DNA of 64,000 nucleotides. It comes from Holothuria scabra (lineage: Eukaryota; Echinodermata; Holothuroidea; Aspidochirotida; Holothuriidae). A program made the translations under genes and the position numbers. Location of the stretch: positions 11,832,922 through 11,896,921 of the forward strand of contig CM074185.1 in the NCBI GenBank assembly GCA_037179385.1, given 5' to 3'. The notes beneath the pieces are model-generated. The model made no database searches. It had not been told where the DNA came from and saw only the letters and a program-made list of their open reading frames with translations. Numbering within the stretch: position 1 is the stretch's first letter; every line of letters starts with the position of its first letter. Below are positions 10,516 through 21,000 of the stretch, in pieces.

Positions 10516-11382
10516 TATGGCACGCCAAAAGGCTCACCAAATATGATGATGTTCTAAAAATACACGTTCATGTACCAAAAATATACAATGATGTACTAAC
10601 TTCATATGATCATGATGTAAATTTGCACCATCATGTACTAAAACCATAAGTTCATCATGTTAAATGTTACGTTGTACATGTAAAATCACACGTTGTACAT
10701 CTTAAAACACACGTTGTACATGTAAAAACGTAAGATCATCATGTTATATTTGTATGTTCCGCACGCCATACAGAGTGAGCCTTTCGGCGTACCAGAAGTC
10801 TGCCGAAAGGCTCACCGAATTTGATGTAGTAAAAGTACACGTTCATGTACTAACTGCTTACGATCATGTAGTGATTTCATACGTTCATGTACTGATTTCA
10901 TACGTACATGTACTGATTTCATACGATCATGTACTAAATGTCAGTACATGATCGTATGAAATCAGTACATGAACGTAAGCAAACAGTACGTGAACGTATG
11001 AAATATGTACATGATCGTAAGCAGTTAGTACATGAACGTGTACTTTTACTACATCAAATTCGGTGAGCCTTTTGGCGGACTTCTGGTACGCCGAAAGGCT
11101 CACTCTGTATGGCGTGCGGAAGAGACAAATATAACATGATGATCATACGTTTTTACATGCACAACATGTGTTTTAAGATGTACAACGTGTGATTTTACAT
11201 GTACAACGTAACATATACATGATGAACTTATGGTTTTAGTACATGATGGTGTAAATTTACATCATGATCATATGAAGTTAGTACATCATCGTATATTTTT
11301 GGTACATGAACGTGTAATTTTAGTACATGAACGTGTATTTTTAGAACATCATCATATTTGGTGAGCCTTTTGGCGTGCCATA
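10516..11382. mobile_element. Foldback element A (TATGGCACGCC ends, 6-bp TSD)
   Basis: An 867-bp element that is almost entirely a long inverted repeat centred near 10940. Ends are TATGGCACGCCAAAAGGCTC and its complement. It is flanked by the exact direct repeat GTGCAT (10510-10515, 11383-11388). The arms are iterated units of the type ACACGTTCATGTAC / TACGATCATGTAC. Each arm also has an internal hairpin GAGCCTTTCGGCG...CGCCGAAAGGCTC (near 10783-10818). A related copy with a different TSD sits at 43594-44686. No coding capacity, so it is non-autonomous. Superfamily unassigned. Confidence 0.88.
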
Positions 11383-11551
11383 GTGCATCATTTCCCCAAA
11401 CAAAAATCCTGGATCAGCCCCAGGGACTATTCCATTACAAATGATATCTATTCATGCAATTGACATGCTCAAAGCTCTAGGGAAAGTGGTTGCAAATACA
11501 ATTTGAGACAATTGGAAATGCTGAACCAGTTATAGGAGAAATGGGCTATGC

Positions 11552-12573
11552 TTAAAGCAGCTTATGCTGTTATTTTTACATTTCCAGTGTTCATCAAATG
11601 TATGGGCTGTACTCCATACAAATGTAAAAAGCTTTAAAAACTAACGTACTTTAGTCTTTTCTCCGAAAATGAGCAAAAATTCGAAAAAATTCGAAAAGAT
11701 TTCAACGGTTTCCAAACGCTATTCTGCCTTATTATCTTCCTCTAGCTCCGCCCAATGAATTTGATGCATATTCAGAAGGTCATTTTGAGAAGGAGTCAAG
11801 CAAAACGTAAACAAAACAGACAGTGAAATTTCGTTCAATTGATACATACGTTATTTAAACGGCCTTTATGTGTCCAATTTGCACATCGCATTGAACTAGC
11901 CCTTGAACAGGACCTAGCATTACGTTCCTATGCTACACACAAGGAGGGACTACAAGGAGCGGTTTATACGGTCACGTTCAGTGACTACATTGAACCGGCT
12001 GCGCAATTCGTTTCATTTGTGAACCCAGATTCAGTGACAAATTCCTACTCACTTGTTTCGGCTCCATCGTTCAGTTTTTAATTTTGTCGCTGATTGTGCT
12101 ATTTGAATCCGTCCCAAATTTCAAGATAATGTTCATTTTCTCTTTGATTTGATGCTGTGGCTTGGCATTCAAAAACAATCTTTGGGTTACATACGTGTGA
12201 AACTAACTGTCATTCTCTGTTGGGCCCGAACGGTTGTGAAAGGACTCCTGTAATGCATGTACACAACATGTGTGATATATTGGCAATACGTATATCGTTG
12301 TGTCAAAGGGTAGGCATAATTTTACGTCATTCATTTCTTGCATTGTGATTGGTCAAATTGAGATAAGAGCCCGTTGTCTTTGCATAAGAGTTTAGCCGAA
12401 AAAAGTAGATGAAGTTTTTTTCTATTGTAATTAGCGCTCTAATTAGTGAAATTTCACCGGAAAAAAACCTGGCGTGAAAGATTTCTATCGGGTTGGTATC
12501 AAATGGAAGAGCAAGATTGAAGATTAACGATGAAGGTTATTTTTTTTCCATCAAACAGCATAAGCTGCTTTAA
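11552..12573. mobile_element. TTAA element E1 (AGCAGCTTATGCTGTT ends)
   Basis: TTAA, then AGCAGCTTATGCTGTT at the left; AACAGCATAAGCTGCT then TTAA at the right. About 1.0 kb including a nested 91-bp hAT-like MITE (11897-11987). A second, inverted copy (E2) occupies 30664-38727. TTAA targets with short terminal inverted repeats are typical of piggyBac and Kolobok non-autonomous elements; no transposase is seen. The internal sequence is more CpG-rich than its surroundings. Confidence 0.82.
11897..11987. mobile_element. 91-bp hAT-like MITE nested in E1
   Basis: Ends TAGCCCTTGAAC... and ...GTTCAGTGACTA form an imperfect inverted repeat. Exact 8-bp flanks CATTGAAC lie at 11889-11896 and 11988-11995. 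The inverted copy E2 has the uninterrupted site (31241-31248, one mismatch). Both ends match those of the 1.58-kb element at 54176-55753, of which this looks like a deletion derivative. Confidence 0.9.
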
Positions 12574-12589
12574 GAAGCAGGGCTGTCCT

Positions 12590-12709
12590 TTAGTATGTTT
12601 TCAAGGAAATCCACTAACTGTGAGATTCCCTGTGCTCTACCGCTTTGAGACTCTTTGTGTAAGGCGCTTTATAAGAACCATATTATTAGTATTATTATCA
12701 CCGTCCACT
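12590..12709 (+). mobile_element. L2/CR1-like 3' tail fragment
   Basis: Contains CTTTGAGACTCTTTGTGTAA, GGCGCTTTATAAGAACCAT and a short (ATT)n-like end. This is the typical 3' terminus of CR1/L2-group retrotransposons or SINEs that borrow their tails. Confidence 0.5.
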
Positions 12710-12920
12710 GGTTAACATTTTGCATGTGTAGATAATGTGGGCTAATATGTATGTCTTGTTTCCTGTTGTCAGTTTTGTTTCAATTTCTGAAGGGAAACTA
12801 GACAGCCAACATGGTTCTGGCATCCATACACAGCCGAAGGTGCATTAGTACAGCATGCTGCACCTTGTCCCTCATTTATAACCATTTGATGTGGCCCATA
12901 CCTGCAAAAAGTTGAACAAG

Positions 12921-13224
12921 TTAAAGGCAGTCATTCGTCACCCTAAACTACAGTTTCAGTATGCATATATCAAAACTCAATTGGTACAGCTCTTTGATTG
13001 GCATCACTTTCAAACAATGCATCATAGCTAAATTACACAGCATGAGCACTGAGAGTGTCTTGATTAAACATTATGGACTTGTATGGCCACTGGGACAAGC
13101 CATGAAGCAATAAACTAGGACTGTGTCTGGATAAAGATGAGTTTTAGATAAATGTGGGAGGGGCTAGAAGTTAGTAGGTTGGGAGAATTGGAACTGTTTG
13201 GGACGATGAAAATATGCCTGTAAC
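12921..13224 (-). mobile_element. TTAA MITE (CTCACCCC family), reverse orientation
   Basis: Starts TTAAAGGCAGTCATTCGTCA with the family's CCTAAACTACAG arm. Internal landmarks are in reverse orientation relative to the 16.2-kb copy (GAAGCAATAAACTAGG, ACAGCATGAGC). The far end is diverged (TGCCTGTAAC). Closest relative is 51928-52234. Confidence 0.75.
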
Positions 13225-13229
13225 AACCC

Positions 13230-14970
13230 TGGTCAAAAACACGCTACAGTGTAGGTTTCAATGCTACATGCAATGTTTGTCACTGTTGCAGTTCTTATCC
13301 TAACCTGGCCAATTAACAAGAATTTGAATAATCTTGTTCTGCATTAATAGTGAATTTGAATAATCCTGTTCAGCATTGTTATGTAGTTTTTCATGCTTTG
13401 AAGCTTAAAAGCAGAGAACAGAACAGATGTAATTGTCCTATATAGGTGACAAGTTACCCTTCAGCCTAGATGGTACAAAATGAAATAACACTTATGAAAG
13501 CTTTTAAATGTATGCTCAAGTCAAACTGAAACTTACATAGACTACAAAATGCATGGTATGAGACCTCATTTTAACAATTAATATTTCCAGTGTATGTGTG
13601 ACCCGAAAGACCCTATATGACAAAAGAAAACTACATACAAACAAAGAAGTTTTGCTTATCAAAAACCATGACACTTAACACCACGATAAAGAAACAAAAA
13701 AGATTATTTTCTCATCTTCTTCAAGGCAGTCTCTGGTTGGAAAGATCCAATAAAAAAATATTGCAGGAAGGAAGGTTGGTAGGAACATCGTTAGGTCCCA
13801 AAGTATCCACAGATGATCTCAATCAACTTTTATTCGTGTTCTTCACGATGATTGGAACTGTTGATGAATGTAAAACAAGTTACATTAATTAATATGATTT
13901 AATGGAAATATTTTGGACTGCAGCTGTATGTTGGTTCTAATTTTAACAATGCAAATATAATTGTTGTCAAAAGCTAAGATATAAATTCTGCATTGTCCCA
14001 TCAAGTTAATAAGCCTGTAGCCAAGAAAAGAATGAGGGCTCTTTAAATTCAAAGAAAACATGGCTTCCTCCCCCTCCCCCCTGCCTAACAATTTCCACCC
14101 TTGCTGTACCTCCACATACACACACCAACCTAGTTCTTGTTCTAGATCTGGAAAAATACTACACAACACTCCCAAGTGGAGTCAAGAGAGAAGGGTTTGG
14201 TGTATCCATGGAAAATCAGCCCTCCTGTCTGAGAATCCTAGAGGCAGAGTTCTTGAATTGCTTTGGATCCTCCAGATCAATTACTTGCTGGAGGAGAAGG
14301 TTCTAGTCTCTAACAGTACAAGGGAAGAAGCTGTATCTGTAGCAGTCCTTAGAAGTTGAAATGATGGAGTAAATGTTGGAGTGGTGGTATCTAGAAGGAT
14401 TCTGGACCAGTTGGGAAAGATTGACAAGAGGCAAGGCAAGAAGGCCTAGTATAACATTTAAATATGAAAAGTAGTAAGCCCGTTGGCAGATCTTCAGTCT
14501 TTGAGACTATCTCACCCTAAGCCTTTTAACATTTCAGTAAAATTACTTTGGAAGGAATAGTCCTAACAGACAAACCTAGTTTTTCTTTAGGGACAACTAT
14601 AAGCTGTAATATAAGACATATATATACTATACTCCCTTTTAATAGACCTCTGGTATATTTAAGTGGAACCCTGTCTTGGCATTTGCATTAGCCATTGATC
14701 CCTAAGTCTCCTGATATGACTGGGATGTGGTTTCACTCTTTCAATCCTACAGTAAGGATCTTCGCCGTTCTCATGCAGAAAGCCACATAAGCAAATTTGG
14801 ATAAAACTTTTAGTCAAATACTCCCCATAAAACATATCTTTTCTAAAAACACTTGAGTTGATCAACACAAAGAACTTGTAATGGCAGTGAAATTTTCTGG
14901 AGAAGGCTTCAAGATTCAACATTTTTCTTGTATAAACAAGTTTGGGACAGGGTTAATGGGGAGGGGTCAC
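13230..14970. other. Region between E1/MITEs and VAMP4, no supported gene
   Basis: Contains open frames up to 99 codons, one in a C-rich patch near 14060, none with recognisable domains. It may include the VAMP4 3' UTR, whose last exon and poly(A) site are not firmly placed. Confidence 0.4.
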
Positions 14971-14975
14971 TCTAG

Positions 14976-15001
14976 CTAATGATTCATGATTTCCAGTGAA
15001 A
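14976..15001 (-). CDS. VAMP4: VAMP4 candidate terminal exon
   Basis: A pyrimidine-rich acceptor (CTTCCTTCCATATTTATGTTAG) with a TATTAAT-like branch point about 28 nt upstream. It completes an Ile codon and then gives SLEIMNH and TAG. This makes a short luminal tail of plausible length. The implied intron is only 127 nt, shorter than the others. A rival acceptor near 14719 would give IISGDLGING and a stop. Confidence 0.35.
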
Positions 15002-18000
15002 CTAACATAAATATGGAAGGAAGCTATCATTAATACCTTTTTGTGCTAGATCATGATCTTTTTGAAGCAGTTGGAACTCAAGCAGGTGAAAAAATCTTTT
15101 GACATTAAATTTCAAGATAAATACTCACTAAAAATGATGAGGAGTAAGGCAACAAGTACTGCAATCAAGATTAATTTCATCTGTTGACAAAACAAATAAA
15201 GGTGTTAAAAGTCTATGCATTCAGTGTGGAAATGAAAGCAGTCATGCGAAGAAATAAAGGCCTACTCCCCTGACCCCTAACAGTTTTAATTTTCTTAAAT
15301 TATTAACTTTTTCTCTACCACAACTTATCCTTACCCAGGCACAATCTCAGCTTATTGCTTATGGGTGAGTATACAAGACCCCAGTGTGTAATCAAAACAC
15401 TCTCACTACAGTGCATGCTGTGTAATAGGAGATACAGCTACTCTGCATTTTTTTAACTTGCTGTCTATCAAAAGAGGAATTGTGCCAATTGAGAATTTTT
15501 GTAGACTACTATACAAAAACTGAAGTTTGGGGTGAGAGTTGACTGCCTTTAAATGAATAGAAATAAAGTTACACACTACTCCAAAAATAAATGTGAAATA
15601 TTTCAAGTTCCAATAATGAAACCCCTAAATCGAGATATAACAAGCACCTTCTTAAAGTGTACCTCAAGTCAAAAAATTCAAAAACATATATTTAAGAGCA
15701 TGAAAAATGAATTATAACAGCCCAACTCCCACCTTCATAAAATTTTCCTGAGCTGAGATATAAAATGTTGAAGATTATTCACTTAAAACAGTAATTTGTC
15801 ACTTTCTTTTTGTACAACTTATATAACCTGCTTTGTTTCCCTTTAAAATTCAAAATGTTGTTATGACCTTGAACACTTCCTGTTTACTTACATAGCATGT
15901 TACACAAAAATGGGCTTAATTAATTACATCACCCCATGAGAGTAAAAGTGCTATTGCACCCTGGTACAACTTTTCCAAGGGTGCAGTAACTTTCAGAAAA
16001 ACAAAGAAATACAAAGACAGTAATGTGAGTAGTACAACAATGACATCACAAGTTATTACACATTGCACTATTTTAAGTTGAGTGAATAAAGTTTAACATT
16101 TTATATCTCAGCTCAGGAATGTCCTATGAAGATGGACATTGGACTGTTAGAATTTCTTTTTTCATGCTGTTCTATATTTTTTAATTTATTGACTTGAGGT
16201 ACACTTTAAGTTCTTAAAGGCCCAGTTCCCTCACCCCAAACCATACCAATTCTCCTAACCTTCTTACTGAAACCCCTCCCACAATTGTCTGAAATTCATC
16301 CTCATCCAGATGCAATCTCAGTTTATTGCTTCAGGGTGAGTATAGAAAAACTCAATTTATATAATCAAAACACTCTCAGTACCGTTCATGCTGTGTAATA
16401 TAAGCTTTGGCACTTTGCATTGTTTGAAATAGCTGTCAATCAAAGAGCTGAGCCAATTGAGAATTTTGGTACCAGGGTACCAAAATTGTAGTTTGGGGTG
16501 AGAGATTTGGCCCTTTAAGTGCCTGCTAAAATTTGAATTCTTCATGCCTGTTACGTCACCTAAATGGCAGTTTCGACAACTCATCAGTTTGATTTCACTG
16601 AATCAGTTTCGCTGAAAGTTATGGAACTGCCTGTGCACCTTTAGGTCCTGGAAAACCATTGAGGGAGGGAGAGGTAATACCCTCCTATAAGTCTGGTAAA
16701 ATCAGTTAGTTTGAGAAAATACTCTTAGCAGTCTGACCAGGTCTGACAGAGCAACAGACTTATGTCAACCTATTCACCACCATGCTTGTGTAAAACATGC
16801 TTTGAAATATTTCACAAATGGTCCATTTTACATCTCAGCCCTCTTTAATACACAAAACAATAATTTCCATGGGGGAGAAGACAACCTTTCTGATTAAGCC
16901 CCTATCTCAAGACGGTAAACAATGAAACCTTTTGCCAGTCTCTTTTGAAAACTTCCTTTCCATAACAATGGTTCAACATCAAACAAAACAGCAGTTTACT
17001 GAGAGCCCCCAGTTCATGATGTATTACAATAATTAAACAACACTGACTACCTTCAAACTAGGTGGCAGCAATTTGCAGCTAACCAGTTTTGATAGCAAAG
17101 GTCTCTCGAGGGCCCCTCACCTAAACTCTTCCCATCAGTCCAGGGATATCACACACTGTCTCTCCTTTAACAATTCCTGCATTCACCACAGAATTCAATT
17201 GAACATAATCAATGTTTGACAATTTTGGTAACCACACCAAAGTGCAGAGAGATCATTGAAGAAGACAAGAATTCTCATACGGAAAAATTCAGGATTGAGT
17301 TTGAGTTTGAGCTGAGTAAATGCTCTGATGCCTGTTTGAGGACACTGTGGGGCACAAACACGGGAATTTTTTTCTGCTATCATTAATCGGGAATTGTTGG
17401 CTACAGCAAACCCAGGTGATGAACTCCATACAGTATGTCAATGCCTATTTTTTATGATAGACAGGTTGTAACTAATTCTGTAAGCGCAGCACTGAGTACT
17501 GCCCTACCTAGCAACGCTGACCCCATCCCCCAATGACTGAGGTTTGTAGAATATGCCCACCATATTTCCTGCCTGTAATACCAGGCGAGTAAAGGGAAGG
17601 ACTTGTATCATATCTGAACTGTCTTTGAAACCACACTTGAACAATATTTGAAACTGCATTCAAACTTCACCTCTACGCAGTTGACATAACACATTTATGT
17701 TGGTGTGTCGTTATTTCATCTTACTATTTAACTGACCTATATGGCACTTTCACTAAGCTGGCACATGTTTAAAAGTAATGAATTTCAACCTGCCATACAT
17801 TACTTAAATTTCCTCCTTCAGGGCTCTCCTTGGGTCCCTTAGACCTCTAGCCTATCCAAATCCTGTCATGATAGCAAAAAATGTGCCCTTCACTAAGAAA
17901 GTTTGGGCACATCCTAGTACACCACAAGGAAGTTACAACATACCTTGAAGTCCTGCCACCAAAAATGTGTCCTAAGGCCTTTGGCACTCACTCTGAATAC

Positions 18001-21000
18001 AGTTGCACTGTATGCTAGATCCTCTGAAATTCAAAGAAAAGCATCAGATTTATTTCATTTACTGTACATCTTCACATCAAAAACCACGGACATAAAGTGC
18101 CACTGTCACTGATGGAATGGGGACCAAACTTGAATTTTTTGCCACTGTTCCACAGAGCTCTGATTTTGCCAAAACTACTGTTATGGATCAGACATTACTG
18201 TTCCCAAGTTTTCACATGGCAGAAGAGCATGCCTACCACTGTTTCCTCTAAGAATTTATACATTGGGTCAATACACTCAGTATGAGAAAAATTGGTTCAT
18301 TGGAAATTTCAGTTTTGTGGAACTGTACACACATCAAATGTGGGAAAAAGTTAAACCCTTTTTCCATTTTTTCCCACAAACATCAGTGTGTCGAATTGAC
18401 AAGGCATTGCATCAAAATCGCTTCATAGCAGCCTAAGTGTAAACACTGGTGCCTACTTCAATACAAGCCTGATTTCAGAGAGGTAGTGATTACAAGTTCA
18501 GGGAGACTCAAATAGTCAGACCAAATTTTTTTCTTTTTTTTCAGATCTAAAATTTCAATCAAGGGACTGAAAAAACCTGTTTACAAAATTAGTCAAAATT
18601 ACAAAAATAACAATAATTACAAAATTAGTCAAAATTAGTCAAAATTAGCCTATATTTGCTTTTCAGATCGAATTTGGGGCCTTTTCCAACTGGAAAAACA
18701 AGCTAGAGTAGGCTTAACACTGTAAAGATACAAAACATGCAAACAATTTAAATATTTCAACCAATTGAAGGTAGGATATTATATTGTCTAAACTTACAGT
18801 AATATATGTAAACAAATAAACATGAGGGCATTTCAGCCCTTAGATTGAGGTCCCCAATGTAAGCAAATTTTAGCTCTTTAAGTCCCCATGTCACATTTAC
18901 TGTAATTTATTTCTTTTGTCTCCTTCGCATAAACCACTGGACCCACAAATTTATCTCTTCTGAAAATTTACCATTCTCATTGATCCCTGAGATTGGACAT
19001 TTCTATCCCCACCTAAGCAGGTAGAGCCATGATACTTGAAGAGCCATTAGCCTTATGTTACGCCTCATCAGCTCCCAATTCTCAGTCCTGTTTGCTGACG
19101 ATGAGCAAACATTAATTGCCTATCTTTGAATAAATGGCTTACATTTATTTATACTTCTTTGGTTCTTTTTTTCGAAGTAAATGGGGTAACCCCCTCTTTC
19201 ATTTAATTTAAGGGAAGATTTTGAGAAGAGCTGAGAGAATCACACAATTCCCCAACCTAAGAGAACACTGTTCCATACTTCCACTGTTACCCCAATAGGG
19301 GCAACTTTAGATTAAGTAGAGATGATAAGCAGTTTAAAGGAGATAGGCTTTGTGGGATCTAATGACTCATGCCCTTAAAAATCTAACTTCATTGACATAA
19401 AGTAGGATTCTGAATGATCGGGGGAATGAGACGATGCAGCATATTATCTGTTACCTTTATCAGGTTGAATAGCATGAAACTTGGGAAGATTCAAAACACT
19501 GCTCCTTGTATTGTACAAAGGAAATGGAGGAATTGCCATATTACTCCAACCTCAAGGAACTCCACTGGCTAAGCACCCAATCAGCTCTAGAATTCAGTTC
19601 AAATTGCTTTTACTTGTCATACAGGTGTACAGTATATCATGTAAGAGCCTACGTGCCTATCATCCATTCTCTTTCCCTATATTCCAACTCATGTACTTTG
19701 AACCACCAACATATCATATTCAACTACTGTGGGACAAATTACCAGATGGAAAATGAATTGCTCAGAACTCGAATTTTAAGGGTTTACTTAAGACTCATTT
19801 GTACAATAACACCTACACTTCACAATTTGATTTTTATTTCTTTGTAAAGCCCCTTGAGCAGTTTCTTTTGGAGTTGATGGGTGCTATACAAGCCTAACTT
19901 TTCACTACTATTTTTATTACAAATACTACACTCCAAATGTGTATCCCACAATCCTTTGCACTTGCTACTTGGACAAAGATTTATGACCAAAATATGGACC
20001 TGGGGAGCAAGAACAGAACCATACCTGATTTGTCTTGTAAGTCTTCCAGTCTCTCTCCTCTATTTAAGACTTTACCGATATTATCATGCATTATATCAAT
20101 CACTTCATCCACTTGTCCTTGGATCCTGAAAAGGATAAAAAAAAAGTTAGTTAGATGGGAGTTTTACAGCCCAGTTCCCAACCTACAGTACTGGTTCAAG
20201 TCGAGCCAGTCACAGCCTTTTTTCCAGTTGTGGCTCACTGGCTTGTTTTCCTTACTCCATTGCTTATGCAGAGCATCATGCACATTGGCAGTAGGTTCCA
20301 TTTTCAGAGTCACATTAAGAAGAAAACTACACCTATTTTAATTGTTAATAATTTTACTGTTAAAATTAATCCAGACAATTTCCTATAGAGGCTTTTCACA
20401 TGACGTCATAATAATCTCCGGCGGCCATGTTGGAGTACATGTACCTACGTAGCAAACCATAAGGGACGCGCTTGCTCGTTGTATTGTACACACCGTGCGT
20501 ATCACAGTGCACACTGTGCAGTGCGTTCGGCACAAAGCCACGTGTATTCGGCATGAATGTCCTCCAGCATGGCGGTTCTGTGACGCAATTGCAAAGCCTC
20601 TATACATACCTCTTTGCAATGGGACACAGTCAAACAAAAGATTTCAAAAATGAAAACTGCTGTTATAATGCATTTTTATGATTCTCTGCATTTGAGAAAG
20701 AGTTAGCTGTAAAAACCATAAAAGGGCCACCATGACACTGCTAAACCAAAAGATTACAAGCCAAGATGAAATACTCCAATGAATGAAATAAAATTCTTTC
20801 GGAACCCCATCTAAGAGGGTAATTCAATTATCCTATGGGTTGGGGGTAGGGGTGGGGGAGGGGGGTGTAACAGGACATGCTAATCCAATATTCACTTCGC
20901 CAAATTTAATCATACAACCCTATTGGGCTACTACAGTACCATACACACTAGCACAAGTCTTGATTTTCAGAAAAATTTATGGTTGTCCTTTGGGCAACCA

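Noticed and set aside
10516..11382. Polinton/Maverick terminal repeat, because of the 6-bp TSD
   Set aside because: Polinton ends start AG and enclose a large gene set; this element is under 1 kb and starts TATGG.
14060..14359. 99-codon ORF starting MASSPSPLPNN
   Set aside because: Low-complexity start, no domain, no splice context and overlapping open frames on the other strand.
14668..14719. Alternative VAMP4 last exon giving IISGDLGING
   Set aside because: Acceptor has a poor polypyrimidine tract; the candidate at 14976-15001 has a better tract and branch point, though neither is proven.
20383..20637. 84-codon minus-strand ORF over the 20.4-kb region
   Set aside because: It lies in a CpG-rich MITE with inverted ends; it does not join VAMP4 exons and has no recognised domain.
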